Source of the DNA: Calothrix brevissima NIES-22
Lineage (GTDB): Bacteria; Cyanobacteriota; Cyanobacteriia; Cyanobacteriales; Nostocaceae
DNA: 64,000 nt
Assembly (NCBI RefSeq): GCF_002367995.1
Contig: NZ_AP018207.1
Span: forward strand, 248,001 to 312,000
Direction of reading: 5' to 3'
Within the stretch, counting starts at the first letter, position 1. The number at the start of each line of letters is the position of its first letter. A program made the position numbers and the translations under genes. Shown in pieces: positions 37,369-46,704 of the stretch. Below the pieces are notes generated by a model. The model was given only the letters and a program-made list of their open reading frames with translations. It was not told where the DNA came from and did no database searches.

Positions 37369-39515
37369 TTTGCTAATGAAGATAAATAATTGCTCGAAAT
37401 AGCAGTTTCTATCCCAAGTTCTGCTCTCAAATTAGCTAAAGATTTGTGCCAGTTTTTTTCCCATTTTTGCGCTAATAAAGGTTTAGCTTTTAATCCCATA
37501 TTCCATCCCTGATGAATGTAGTTGATCATCTGAGATAAATCTTCTCTAGAATACAGAGTATGGACAAGACCAATAGCTATAATTGCAACTGATAAAGGGT
37601 TTCGAGTTTGCGCTAACAGAAATGCCTGTAATCCAATTTCACCTGTCAGGTTATTGTCAAAACCTGTAATTATATGATGAATGTGGTGATTCTGGCGTAT
37701 GCGTAAGCTAATATATCTGTTGTCATCTGGCACATTTACGTTGCTGTTAACTTCAGAATTTAACTCAGATTGTTTCAGGTAAGTGGCATAAATATAAGCC
37801 AAAGAATCTGAAGGATATTCTAATAGTTCATCCAAGTTAATATTAGGCTCAAAATAACGTTCTTGGACAATCTGCAATACTTCTGGCTGAGATTTGATAT
37901 ATTCTCTTGATGCTTGATAAATCTCTGTATGACTTAATCCTTCAGCTAATTCATCAACAGCATCCAAATCGCTAGGATTTTTCACAAGCTTGACAAAACT
38001 TTTTAAGCTTTGAATTTGATAAGCAGGGATTTTTTGTGGCTTTTTGAATGAGAAAATCCTGGGAAAGTTTTGACTTAAGGAAACCTGGGGTACTTCATTA
38101 CGTAATTTGAAAACTGAAACAGCCGCAGACGCACACAGAATTAGCGCTGCAAACCGAAAGGTACCTTGAAAACCTGTAACGATCGCATCCGGAGGAGCCA
38201 CGGATACATCTGCACCTGCGGCTACACTAGCAATTAAACCGCCAAATACTGCACCGATCAGGGAAACGCCGACAGTATTACCAGATGTGCGTGATAAAGA
38301 GAGTAATCCCGAAGCAATCCCCAGGCGATCGCGAGATACAGCTCCCATAGCTGTGCTATTATTGGGCGATTGAAATAAACCTAGTCCAATACCGTAAATA
38401 AAGTAACGCGATATATATCCAAATTCAGTAATTTGCGCATCAAAAGTACTGATACCTAAACAACCGCCAATCATCAATCCTAGCCCAATTGAACTGATTA
38501 ATCTTGCACCAAAGCGGTCTGCAAGTATACCAGCAAGCGGGGCAACTAATCCGCTAAGTATAGGCGAAAAAGCTAAGAGTAACCCAACTTTTACTGTCGG
38601 GTAGTTCTTGACTCGCTCTAAAAAGAAAGGGGTAATCAGTAAAGAACCACCAATCACAGTGAATGTTAACCAACCACTGAGCAAACTTGTACTCAGCTGA
38701 AGATTGCGGAATAGGTGCAATTCTAGTAATGGCTGATCGAGGATGGCTTCGACTACTAGGAAAGTGACAAAGCTGAGAGCTGCGATCGCAAGTAAGACTA
38801 AGCTGTTAATACTGCTAAAGCCTTCGCTTTGTCCGATCGTCATCCCTAAGCCAAAACTACCCAAAGTCCATAAAGCTAATAAGGCTCCTAATGGGTCGAA
38901 TTTCTGTTTGCGATCGCTAGTAGGGATAGAAGGTGGTACTAACCGCGCCACAAGAAAACTAGCTACGATTCCCAAGGGCACATTGATCAGGAATATACTC
39001 TGCCAACCTGACAAGCTCAAAAATAATCCACCCGCAGAAGGCCCAGAAGCAATCCCCAGTGACACTACACTACCAATGATCCCAACCGCCCGACCTCGTT
39101 CGGAAGCGGGAAAGACTTCTGTAACAATCGCCAAACCCAGTCCAGAAATGAACACCGAACCGAGTCCTTGAAGTGCGCGAAAAGCAATCAACCACTCAAT
39201 AGTAGGTGCAAAACTGCACAACAGCGAACTTAAGGTAAATATAATCAGCCCTGCTTGATAGAGGGGTTTTTTCCCCCACATATCCCCTAGACGAGTTGCA
39301 CCTAAAACTAGACCAGAACTGACTAACTGATAACTCAACACAGCCCACTGGGCTATAGGAAAGCTAGTGTGAAAGCTTTGCACCAAGGTGGGTAAGGCCA
39401 CATTGATAATGCCCACATCTAGGGTAGACATAAACACCCCTAATCCTACACCTAACAAAACCCAAGATTTTTGAGAGGGGGATAAAGTCAGAGATTGCAT
39501 TGGCAGTTGCGACAA
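37365..39515 (-). CDS. MFS transporter (DHA2 type, 14 TM) fused to COQ4-like domain
   Basis: A 716-residue protein. Residues 1-480 form a DHA2-type MFS exporter with the motif GDMWGKKPLYQAG after helix two and LGLAIVTEVFPASERGRAVG. Residues about 496-716 look like COQ4: a DSLAYIYATYL segment and HHIHH (610-614) followed eleven residues later by Glu626, matching the HDxxH-x11-E metal motif with Asp replaced by His. COQ4 acts in ubiquinone synthesis; a link to an MFS is unusual. The start is TTG with AGGAG eight bases upstream; an ATG five codons in lacks a ribosome site. It is followed by two GNAT genes. Confidence 0.78.
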   Translation of the reverse strand: MSQLPMQSLTLSPSQKSWVLLGVGLGVFMSTLDVGIINVALPTLVQSFHTSFPIAQWAVLSYQLVSSGLVLGATRLGDMWGKKPLYQAGLIIFTLSSLLCSFAPTIEWLIAFRALQGLGSVFISGLGLAIVTEVFPASERGRAVGIIGSVVSLGIASGPSAGGLFLSLSGWQSIFLINVPLGIVASFLVARLVPPSIPTSDRKQKFDPLGALLALWTLGSFGLGMTIGQSEGFSSINSLVLLAIAALSFVTFLVVEAILDQPLLELHLFRNLQLSTSLLSGWLTFTVIGGSLLITPFFLERVKNYPTVKVGLLLAFSPILSGLVAPLAGILADRFGARLISSIGLGLMIGGCLGISTFDAQITEFGYISRYFIYGIGLGLFQSPNNSTAMGAVSRDRLGIASGLLSLSRTSGNTVGVSLIGAVFGGLIASVAAGADVSVAPPDAIVTGFQGTFRFAALILCASAAVSVFKLRNEVPQVSLSQNFPRIFSFKKPQKIPAYQIQSLKSFVKLVKNPSDLDAVDELAEGLSHTEIYQASREYIKSQPEVLQIVQERYFEPNINLDELLEYPSDSLAYIYATYLKQSELNSEVNSNVNVPDDNRYISLRIRQNHHIHHIITGFDNNLTGEIGLQAFLLAQTRNPLSVAIIAIGLVHTLYSREDLSQMINYIHQGWNMGLKAKPLLAQKWEKNWHKSLANLRAELGIETAISSNYLSSLAK

Positions 39516-40078
39516 TATTAAGTCTCCTCTAGTTAGTTCAATATGATTAATCTTTGGCTTTTAGATTAATTTTATGGAGATAAAATTCGGTTTTCTCGAA
39601 AAGTTTATTTAAGGCTTGTCTTAATAATTTTATAGTTTATATAAAAATTTTCACCTGAGTAGGAAAATATTTTTTATTTAACCGCCAAGTGCGCCAAGTA
39701 CGCCAAGAGTTAGAGAAAAATTTAGAATTAGTAAGTTTACTAGATATTTTATCAAAGCTAGGATTTATTATAGAATTTGCCATTTGCACATTATAATTAA
39801 GTTCATTTTTTGGGAAATGTATGTTGCAAATTGCTTGCCTCGTAATAGGGCGATCGCAGTAAATATTTAACCTCTCGCAAATTTCTAGGTTAGTATTTAT
39901 TGAATACCCATCAATGAAAAAATATTAATAATAATTTTGATTAAAATACGTTAAGTCGATAAATTTGCCGTATTTTATAGATAAAAACTTATCATACACA
40001 AAGAAAACAAGCAAGCTCCAGTGAACCCAAAAGACAAGGAAACAGAGGGCAAATGCCCAATGCCCCATGCCCAATGCC
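39516..40078. repeat. 563-base gap with dyad and CGCCAAG repeat
   Basis: Spacer upstream of the MFS-COQ4 operon, holding a CGCCAAG repeat (about 39680-39708) and the dyad at 39947-39972. No supported gene. Confidence 0.6.
39947..39972. promoter_or_regulatory. 26-bp dyad site, distal to MFS-COQ4 operon
   Basis: Reads TACGTTAAGTCGATAAATT and ends GCCGTA, and the flanks AAAA and TTTT extend the dyad to about 34 bp. It is 432 bp from the TTG of the MFS gene, the farthest of the set, and faces the 3' end of the LLM gene on the other side. Confidence 0.6.
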
Positions 40079-41152
40079 CTACACCAACTGTAACTGCCGC
40101 ACGCGAGGCATAATTTCTTCAGCAAAACGGGTCATTTCCCTGACAAAAGGATTGAATTGCAGCATAAATGTATCAATACCTGCATCAGAAAAAGCGGCAA
40201 TTCTTGTAGCAACTGTATCGTAGCTGCCAACTAAGCCTGCAGCTGTGCCACCATTACCACCAACGGCAGGATTTTTAGCGAAGAGTCGGAACATAACTGC
40301 ATCTGGATCTACACCTTTAGCGACGCTTAATTTCAAATGTTCTTCTCTTTGCTGAAGTTCTGTAAGTCGCTGGAGTTCTGCTTGCGCTTCTGCATCGGTA
40401 GGTCGAGCAATGACGAAGGCTGATAAACCAAAACGCACTGGTTGAGGTAGCGTAGGCGTAGCCCGCCGTAGGCATCGCGATCTACTCAATACTTGTTTAA
40501 TTACCTGACGTACATCTTCTATGGGCTGACCATTGATAAAGTATACATCTGCTTGTTCTGCCGCTAAAATCTGGGCGGGATCGGATGCGCCACCAAGGTA
40601 AATCCGGGGATAGGGTTTGGCGATGGAAGTAGGATTTAACCTTAAATCTGTGATTTTGAAATATTCTCCCTCAAAGTTAACCCTCTCCCCGCTCCACAAA
40701 GCTCTGACAACTTTTAACCATTCACCAGAATAGCGGTAACGTTCATCATGGGGAGGAAAGGGAATATTTGTGCGTTCCATTTCTGGACGAAACCAAGCGC
40801 TAATCAAGTTGATGGCGAAACGTCCGCGACTAATTGCGTCAATCCCTAACGCCATCTTTGCTAGAACAGCTGGATGGAATAATAAAGGTTTAATGGCGGC
40901 GATAATCTCAATTTTTTCTGTCGCCTCAGCTAAAGCCGCAGAAGCAGTCCAAGTTTCTAGCTGCTCTAACTCTAAACTGCGTGGGTTGGCGAGATGCTGT
41001 GCTACCAAGGTTGTAGCGTATCCCAAGCGTTCAGCTGCTAAAATCAGCGATCGCGATCGCTCATAACTCGCATCGATGGGTTCTTCTTGAGTATCTAGAG
41101 GGCCAAAATTACCACCAACAGGTGCCCAAATACCATAACGAGGTTCTGACAT
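40079..41152 (-). CDS. LLM-class flavin-dependent monooxygenase (SsuD/SfnG-like)
   Basis: A 357-residue paralog of 13442-14491, with the same motifs: PRYGIWAPVGGNFG, ISRGRFAINLISAWF, HDERYRYSG, LGGASDPAQ and FVIARPTDAEAQAE. I chose the ATG at 41152 behind a GGAG ribosome site; a TTG extension is possible. At about residues 225-236 the protein has seven extra residues relative to its paralog, made of the in-frame dispersed repeat at 40449-40479. It is divergent to tauD, and one dyad serves both promoters. It likely cleaves a C-S bond of a sulfonate or sulfone. Confidence 0.8.
   Translation of the reverse strand: MSEPRYGIWAPVGGNFGPLDTQEEPIDASYERSRSLILAAERLGYATTLVAQHLANPRSLELEQLETWTASAALAEATEKIEIIAAIKPLLFHPAVLAKMALGIDAISRGRFAINLISAWFRPEMERTNIPFPPHDERYRYSGEWLKVVRALWSGERVNFEGEYFKITDLRLNPTSIAKPYPRIYLGGASDPAQILAAEQADVYFINGQPIEDVRQVIKQVLSRSRCLRRATPTLPQPVRFGLSAFVIARPTDAEAQAELQRLTELQQREEHLKLSVAKGVDPDAVMFRLFAKNPAVGGNGGTAAGLVGSYDTVATRIAAFSDAGIDTFMLQFNPFVREMTRFAEEIMPRVRQLQLV
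40449..40479. repeat. dispersed repeat inserted in-frame in the LLM gene
   Basis: The sequence AGCGTAGGCGTAGCCCGCCG, continuing TAGGCATCGC, is a common Nostoc-type small dispersed repeat. It encodes Arg/Pro-rich residues in a segment where the paralog has seven fewer residues and does not disrupt the frame. Confidence 0.6.
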
Positions 41153-41223
41153 GGTGAACTCCAAGTTAATTGAGAGAATGAGGAGATGAGGTAGGGGAAA
41201 TACTGTGTTGGATTATTTTATAA

Positions 41224-41249
41224 TACGGTAAATTTATCGAGTTAGTGTA
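41224..41249. promoter_or_regulatory. 26-bp dyad site between LLM and tauD
   Basis: Reads TACGGTAAATTTATCGA and ends TAGTGTA; on the minus strand the right half is perfect ACCGTA with a TCGAT centre. It is 72 bp from the LLM start and 87 bp from the tauD start, so one site could regulate both divergent genes. Confidence 0.65.
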
Positions 41250-41336
41250 TTATATTAAAAGTTGCGATCGATGGAAGCGATCGCTTGCACATAAATAAGT
41301 GCTAACACCGCCCAGGTAAACCTCTGGAGAATTTAT

Positions 41337-42299
41337 ATGAGCAATAAGCATATTGAAGTCAAACCGGTAGCTGGTCACATCGGTGCAGAAATCGGTGGTG
41401 TAGACCTTTCTCATCCTCTTTCAGATGAAGCAGTAGCCGAAATTCGCCAAGCGCTGTTGAAATGGAAAGTCATATTCTTTCGCAATCAGAACATTGACCA
41501 CGCAGCACAAATTGCTTTCACATCTCGGTTTGGCGAAGTGACTTATGCACACCCCCACGAGGATGAACCAATCGAAGGTTTTGCCGAAATCTTACCAATC
41601 GACCGCAGCCGCTACGAACGGAAAAATGGACTGCGTCGTTCCAGCTATGAAAACCGTTGGCACACCGATGTCACAGCAGTTGTTAACCCACCAGCAGGTT
41701 CTATTTTGCGTGCGGTTAACGTCCCTAGCTTTGGTGGTGACACACAGTGGACTAATTTAGTTGCTGCTTACGAGGGTCTATCAGCACCCGTGAAGGCGCT
41801 AGCAGACACATTAAAAGCACAACATCACTTCAATGCACGCTTGCGTTTATCCAGCAGCAGCAAACTTGCACAACGCATCGCCGCCAATCCCCAGGTTTCC
41901 ATTCACCCAGTCGTGCGAGTGCATCCAGAGACAGGCGAACGTGCATTATTTGTGAATCCTGGCTTTACCTCTCACATTCTCGATGTATCGCCACAAGAAA
42001 GCGATTTACTACTAGAGTTGTTCTTCAATCAGATTACCAAACCTGCTTATACCACCCGTTTCCATTGGAACAACGGTGATATTGCCTTCTGGGACAACCG
42101 CGCCACCGCACATTTAGCACCCCAGGATCTAGATCATATAGAAGTCGAGCGCGTACTTTATCGCACCACAATTACTGGTGATATCCCCGTCGGCCCCGAT
42201 GGCTTCCGCTCGCAAATCGTTGAAGGTGAGCCTTTAACTAGCGAATTACCAACCGTACTCAAAAACAAAGCCGAACAGCGACAACCCGTGCTTTCATAA
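41337..42299 (+). CDS. tauD: TauD/TfdA-family 2-oxoglutarate dioxygenase
   Basis: A 320-residue Fe(II)/2-oxoglutarate oxygenase. The facial triad is His109-x-Asp111 (RWHTDVTAV) and His259 (ATAHLAP), and Arg272 is the likely 2-oxoglutarate ligand. TauD hydroxylates taurine to give sulfite and aminoacetaldehyde; alkylsulfatase AtsK is a close relative. The GGAG ribosome site precedes the ATG. It follows the shared dyad promoter. Taurine is the usual substrate, but an alkyl sulfate or sulfonate cannot be excluded. Confidence 0.85.
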   Translation: MSNKHIEVKPVAGHIGAEIGGVDLSHPLSDEAVAEIRQALLKWKVIFFRNQNIDHAAQIAFTSRFGEVTYAHPHEDEPIEGFAEILPIDRSRYERKNGLRRSSYENRWHTDVTAVVNPPAGSILRAVNVPSFGGDTQWTNLVAAYEGLSAPVKALADTLKAQHHFNARLRLSSSSKLAQRIAANPQVSIHPVVRVHPETGERALFVNPGFTSHILDVSPQESDLLLELFFNQITKPAYTTRFHWNNGDIAFWDNRATAHLAPQDLDHIEVERVLYRTTITGDIPVGPDGFRSQIVEGEPLTSELPTVLKNKAEQRQPVLS

Positions 42300-42394
42300 G
42301 CCATATAGTTTTCAACTAGGCTGCTGATACACTTCACAGCCTAGTTGATTTGATAGCAAATAACAAATGACCAATGACAAATGACCAATGACCA

Positions 42395-43348
42395 ATGACA
42401 AAACTAATTTTACCTATAGAACTTGCTACTGAAATTGAGCCAAATTTACCATCAGATACAAAATTTGTCAGAGTAGATAGTGATGGTAATTTTGATGGCG
42501 ATCCCAGCGATGCTGAAATTTATCTGAATGGGTTTAAATTAAAGCCCACGACTCTACATAAAGTGCTAGAAACTGCGCCGAAAATACGTTGGCAACAAAC
42601 TCCTAGTGCGGGTGTAAATCACATCCTCACGCCCACTTTTCTCGAACACGATATTATCCTGACTAATGGCGCAGGGGTTCATGCAATTCCGATTTCCGAA
42701 TTTGTCTTGAGTTTGATTCTCTATCACGCCAAGCAGTTACGAGAATTGCAAGCATCTCACGATCAGCAGCATTGGCGCAAAAGTTGGTTAGTACTACCAG
42801 AGTTAGCAAATTCCACTGTGTTAATTCTTGGTACTGGTAATATAGGACAGGCGATCGCATCTCGTCTCAAAGCATTCGGAACGCGAGTTTGGGGTGGTCG
42901 TCGTCGTCCAGAAGCGCTGCCAAATTTTGATAAAATTGTCGGTCAAAATGAATGGCACGCCTTGTTACCAGAAGTTGACTATTTAATTGTCGCCACACCC
43001 CTGACACCAGAAACCAAAGCTTTAATTGATGAAAAAGTACTGCGATCGCTCCCTGATCATGGTTATTTAATTAATGTGGGTCGTGGTGCAGTTGTGGATG
43101 AATCAGCCTTAACTAAAGCCCTCACTGAAGGCTGGATTGGAGGTGCAGCATTAGACACCGTTTCTATTGAACCTCTACCACCAGAAAGCCCTCTGTGGTC
43201 GTTACCCAATCTCTTAATTACACCGCATACTTCCGCAATTTCCCCAGCATTAAAAGAGCGCATCGCCGCCTTATTTCTGGATAATTTAGAGCGTTTCCGA
43301 ACTGGTCAGCCTTTACGGAATATAGTCAATAAACAAGCAGGATACTAA
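42395..43348 (+). CDS. D-isomer 2-hydroxyacid dehydrogenase family protein
   Basis: A 317-residue dehydrogenase. The NAD-binding motif is GTGNIGQ (about 146-152), the catalytic arginine is in NVGRGAVVDE, and the histidine is in ITPHTSA. It oxidises or reduces a 2-hydroxy acid or a related aldehyde. It follows tauD by 95 bases that carry CCAATGA repeats, so co-transcription is possible. The substrate is unknown. Confidence 0.85.
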   Translation: MTKLILPIELATEIEPNLPSDTKFVRVDSDGNFDGDPSDAEIYLNGFKLKPTTLHKVLETAPKIRWQQTPSAGVNHILTPTFLEHDIILTNGAGVHAIPISEFVLSLILYHAKQLRELQASHDQQHWRKSWLVLPELANSTVLILGTGNIGQAIASRLKAFGTRVWGGRRRPEALPNFDKIVGQNEWHALLPEVDYLIVATPLTPETKALIDEKVLRSLPDHGYLINVGRGAVVDESALTKALTEGWIGGAALDTVSIEPLPPESPLWSLPNLLITPHTSAISPALKERIAALFLDNLERFRTGQPLRNIVNKQAGY

Positions 43349-43419
43349 TTTATACTTCACCGTCCTGATAGAAAGAGTCCAGTTAGATAAGAATTTGAAA
43401 AAAGAATGCAACAGATGGT

Positions 43420-43442
43420 AGGGCATGGCATTGCCATGCCCT
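43420..43442. terminator. palindrome AGGGCATGGCA between convergent genes
   Basis: A perfect 23-base inverted repeat between the dehydrogenase (plus) and carbonic anhydrase (minus). It may act as a bidirectional terminator; a T-run is lacking. The remaining gap 43349-43608 is otherwise featureless. Confidence 0.5.
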
Positions 43443-43608
43443 CTAGAATGTATTGATCTACTGCAAACATTATTTAAGGGACTTCCAGAAAATAAATTAT
43501 CCAATTTCCGAAAGAACATATTTTTATTTTTCCCCCTGCTCCCTGCTCCCTGCCCCTCTGCCTACACAGTGATAGTATATTTTTTTAGTTGGAAGTCCCT
43601 AAATTTAT

Positions 43609-44193
43609 TTATTTCTTAGCTTGACCAACTTTTGTGGCTTCAAGCACTTCAATTAATTGCCCAGTTTTCACATCGTAAATATAACCATAAATAGGAATTT
43701 CTGGAGGAACTAACGGATGCAAACGAATCCTTTGCACATCTGCATAAACACTTTGAGCCAGATCATCAATAGTCAACCAATTGATAAACTTACCTTCGTT
43801 TGATCCCGGCCCAGATCCAATATCAGACCAACCAGTTTCATCTAGTTTGGCTGTTTTGAAGCTATTAGCAAGTAAGTTACCCATGATGTCATTCGTGAAG
43901 GTTTCCATCCCACAATTAGTATGATGAATGACAAACCATTCACGAGTCCCCAGTAGTTTGTAAGAAATCACCAAAGAGCGAATTGCATCATCGCTAGCAC
44001 GTCCACCTGCATTGCGAATTACATGAGCATCCCCTTCAGCTAATCCAGCAAATTTAGCTGGATCAAGTCTTGCATCCATGCAAGTGAGAATTGCAAACCG
44101 ACGAGCTGGGGGTATGGTGAGATTACCCTTATCACCGAAGTTTTGCGTGTAAGTCAGATTTGCTGCCAGAACTTCTTCTACAATTTGGCTCAT
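43609..44193 (-). CDS. beta-class carbonic anhydrase (small type)
   Basis: A 194-residue beta-CA. The Zn ligands are Cys38 (TCMDARLD, with Asp40-Arg42 dyad), His91 and Cys94 (HHTNCGM). It interconverts CO2 and bicarbonate in the cytoplasm. A link to sulfur metabolism is not obvious. A dyad-like sequence with a 28-bp spacer lies upstream at 44285-44312. Confidence 0.88.
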   Translation of the reverse strand: MSQIVEEVLAANLTYTQNFGDKGNLTIPPARRFAILTCMDARLDPAKFAGLAEGDAHVIRNAGGRASDDAIRSLVISYKLLGTREWFVIHHTNCGMETFTNDIMGNLLANSFKTAKLDETGWSDIGSGPGSNEGKFINWLTIDDLAQSVYADVQRIRLHPLVPPEIPIYGYIYDVKTGQLIEVLEATKVGQAKK

Positions 44194-44284
44194 TTTTAAT
44201 CTTGATAGGCAAGCACTTGATTAGCAAAGCAAAAGCCAGATTTCTATCTATTGACCCTAGTTTGAGAAAATTACTTATCTAAAC

Positions 44285-44312
44285 TACAGTAACTTGATAG
44301 GAATTTGCTGTT
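44285..44312. promoter_or_regulatory. possible off-spaced dyad upstream of carbonic anhydrase
   Basis: TACAGTAAC and TTGATAG match, then two extra bases and ATTTGCTGTT. It is 92 bp before the gene. It fails the strict 26-bp spacing and may be chance. Confidence 0.25.
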
Positions 44313-44393
44313 TTATAAAGAGTAATTTGCCATAAATTGATATAAAAAGCAAGTTAGGGGACTCAAAAAAATCAGTTATCCTGCTGAAAGTTG

Positions 44394-44432
44394 TTGACGG
44401 TTGACTGTTCAATGTGAATAATCAACCGTCAA
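44394..44432. terminator. inverted repeat downstream of the SsuA-like gene
   Basis: TTGACGGTTGA and TCAACCGTCAA arms, the same element as 57457-57490. It is just downstream of the minus-strand SsuA-like stop and could be its terminator. Confidence 0.5.
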
Positions 44433-44469
44433 TAACAGCAATGAAATATTTTTTTAATTCAGGAATGCT

Positions 44470-45564
44470 TTACCATTTCTGGTCAGGAACCCAGTTGTAA
44501 TTTTTATCTTTGACATCAATTTTCTTGGGAATAACTTTGAGTTCGTAGAAGCTGTCTGCCATATTTTGCAGGCCTGAGAGAACTTCATCAGTTACAGGTA
44601 ATACTTTGCGATCGCCTCCACGCTCCTCTACTATTTCCATTGTGGCTAAATCAACTTTGTAGAGTTTGGAAAGTAATTTCGCTGAATCTTTGTAGTTACT
44701 TTTCGCCCAACTACCTGCTTTTTCCAATTCTTGTAAAATTATTTTCACAATATCTGGATGATCGCGGACAAAATCTGGCGCAGCGTAATAAAATCCTGGG
44801 CTTTCTACAGCAGCTTTTTCGCCAAATACCGTAGTATTATCTGCCAACAAACGAGTACGCAGCTTACGTTCCGCCTCAGCAGTATAAGGGTCCCAAATTA
44901 CCCATGCGTCAAAATCACCACGTTCAAAGGCTGGTAAGGCTTCAGCTGGCGTGAGATAGACAGGTTGAATATCTGTGTATTTCAAACCGACTTTTTCTAA
45001 AGCACGCACGATCATGTATTGCGAACTTGCACCTTTAGCAAAAGCGACTTTCTTACCTTTTAAATCAGCAAGAGTTTTAAGGGGTGAATTTTCTTTCACC
45101 AGGATGGCGGAACTTCTGGTACTACTGGTACTTGCAGCCACTCGCACGAAAGGTTTATCAGCCGCTTGAGCAAAGACGCTTCCTGTACCACCACCACCAC
45201 CAAAAACAATCGCACCTACACCCATACCTTCCAGCAGAGGAGCAGTCGAAGAAAATTCATTCCAGGTGACAGAAATACCTTGAGGTTGCAAACGCTTCTC
45301 TAGGCTACCTTGGGCTTTGAGGATATTCAGCAGCGCCATCCCTTTTTGATGTCCCATTTTCAACACTGTTAACTTGCTGGCTTGGGGTTTTTCTGCTGGT
45401 GCATTCGCTGAATTACTGGGAGCGCAAGATGCGATCGCAAAACTCAAGCCTAAACCGATGACAAATAATAATGCAAATGAGCGAATTCCCGGTTGCTTAA
45501 AAAATTTAAACAAACCCCTCTGATTTATCCACACTAAAACCTGATTTCTCAGTTGCTTGAACAT
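44470..45564 (-). CDS. sulfonate-type ABC substrate-binding lipoprotein (SsuA-like)
   Basis: A 364-residue lipoprotein with N-terminal cytoplasmic/membrane segment and lipobox AIASC. The mature sequence closely follows the protein at 11264-12364 (KMGHQKGMALLNI, FGGGGGTGSVFAQAADKPFVRV, WDPYTAEAERKL). I use the ATG at 45564, in line with the start of that paralog; an earlier ATG at 45597 is also in frame. It is the last gene of the minus-strand diiron-diiron-SBP run. A gene duplication of the two operons is likely. Confidence 0.83.
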   Translation of the reverse strand: MFKQLRNQVLVWINQRGLFKFFKQPGIRSFALLFVIGLGLSFAIASCAPSNSANAPAEKPQASKLTVLKMGHQKGMALLNILKAQGSLEKRLQPQGISVTWNEFSSTAPLLEGMGVGAIVFGGGGGTGSVFAQAADKPFVRVAASTSSTRSSAILVKENSPLKTLADLKGKKVAFAKGASSQYMIVRALEKVGLKYTDIQPVYLTPAEALPAFERGDFDAWVIWDPYTAEAERKLRTRLLADNTTVFGEKAAVESPGFYYAAPDFVRDHPDIVKIILQELEKAGSWAKSNYKDSAKLLSKLYKVDLATMEIVEERGGDRKVLPVTDEVLSGLQNMADSFYELKVIPKKIDVKDKNYNWVPDQKW

Positions 45565-45867
45565 ATTTATTACTCTTAATTTTGGCAATATTTGCATATT
45601 TAAAACTTTTAATTTTATTGCAATAAATTAAAGCTTTAACTGTAGGGTGGAATAGCACTTACTGAAGCAAAAGTTGCTGCCCAGATCCCCGACTTCTTTA
45701 AGAAGTCGGGGATCTAAATCTCGCTTAAGTAAGTGAGATTCAAGTGTAGGGTGTGTTATGCCGGAGGCTAACGCACCATAAATATTTGATAGTAAGTCGG
45801 TGCGTTGCGCTGCGCGACAACACACCCTACGTCAATTGTTTTGATTACAGATGAGAATAATATCAAC
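45565..45867. repeat. gap with 33-bp palindrome and GCGTTGCGC repeat
   Basis: Contains AGATCCCCGACTTCTT and its mirror (45683-45715) and a GCGTTGCGCTGCGCGACAAC repeat (about 45797-45830). No gene. Confidence 0.7.
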
Positions 45868-46671
45868 TCACTGATTAATAGAAGTAAGTTGAGGATTAGG
45901 AATATCTAGCAAGTAGGAAAGTACTTCTTTGCGCCATGCATCATATATTGGTTCAATGCCTTGGCTATTAGAGCCATTAAAGTTTTCTGCATCTTGCCAG
46001 CGTTGTTTGATATAAGCAGCACGTCGCTTTTGAATTTCTTCATCCAATTCTAATAATTGTGCAGCTAGTTCAGCACGTTCATTAGACGAAGCTCGCTCAA
46101 ATTTCTTACGCCACCAATTAGCAATTGTCACTCGATGAATTGCTTCATCATCGCTAAATCTTTCGCTACTTTGTTGGGCTAATATTGCATCGCCAATTGT
46201 TGATGTCAGTTTATTAAACCAAACTTGGGGCAAAATATGATGCTCATAATGTAGTTCCCAAGCAATAAATCCTAGCCAGTTACGATAGGGTAAATCTTCG
46301 AGAAATTCCCAATGGCGTTCAGCTTCTTTACGGATATCGTCAATGGGATCGCGTCCAGTCAGAGCAATGACTCTTTCACGAAATGCGATCGCATGTGCGC
46401 CGTCGTCACCAATTTGTCTACTCAAAATTAAATGCAAATCTGGGTCGGGAATCAATAAGATTGCCTTACTTGCAGCCTGCACAATAGACAAATCATGACC
46501 ACCAGTAGCAGCCCAATATTGATAAAAATGCTCTTTTTCTGCTTCTGTAATTGGCGGACGGCTGGGATGTTCGCGAGTTAATGGTACATGTGGCGCGTGC
46601 TGACTAAAGAGTTTTTCCAGGTTTTCTTTTTCAAACTCTACACTCCAGCTTCGGGTTAAATTTGCAGCCAT
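45868..46671 (-). CDS. ferritin-like diiron protein, paralog 3 (uncharacterised)
   Basis: A 267-residue paralog of 12602 and 46705. The four ligand motifs are GHDL, DDGAH, WELHYEHH and DEAIH. The spacing is the same, and sequence between them is diverged from 46705, so these are different subfamilies of one family. It follows paralog 2 by 33 bases on the minus strand. Function unknown. Confidence 0.65.
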   Translation of the reverse strand: MAANLTRSWSVEFEKENLEKLFSQHAPHVPLTREHPSRPPITEAEKEHFYQYWAATGGHDLSIVQAASKAILLIPDPDLHLILSRQIGDDGAHAIAFRERVIALTGRDPIDDIRKEAERHWEFLEDLPYRNWLGFIAWELHYEHHILPQVWFNKLTSTIGDAILAQQSSERFSDDEAIHRVTIANWWRKKFERASSNERAELAAQLLELDEEIQKRRAAYIKQRWQDAENFNGSNSQGIEPIYDAWRKEVLSYLLDIPNPQLTSINQ

Positions 46672-46704
46672 ATAGCGGTTCCTTGAAGTATTGTAGATTG
46701 CGTC

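Noticed and set aside
42361-42394. CCAATGA repeats as a possible CRISPR array
   Set aside because: The units are short heptamers in direct tandem with no spacers.
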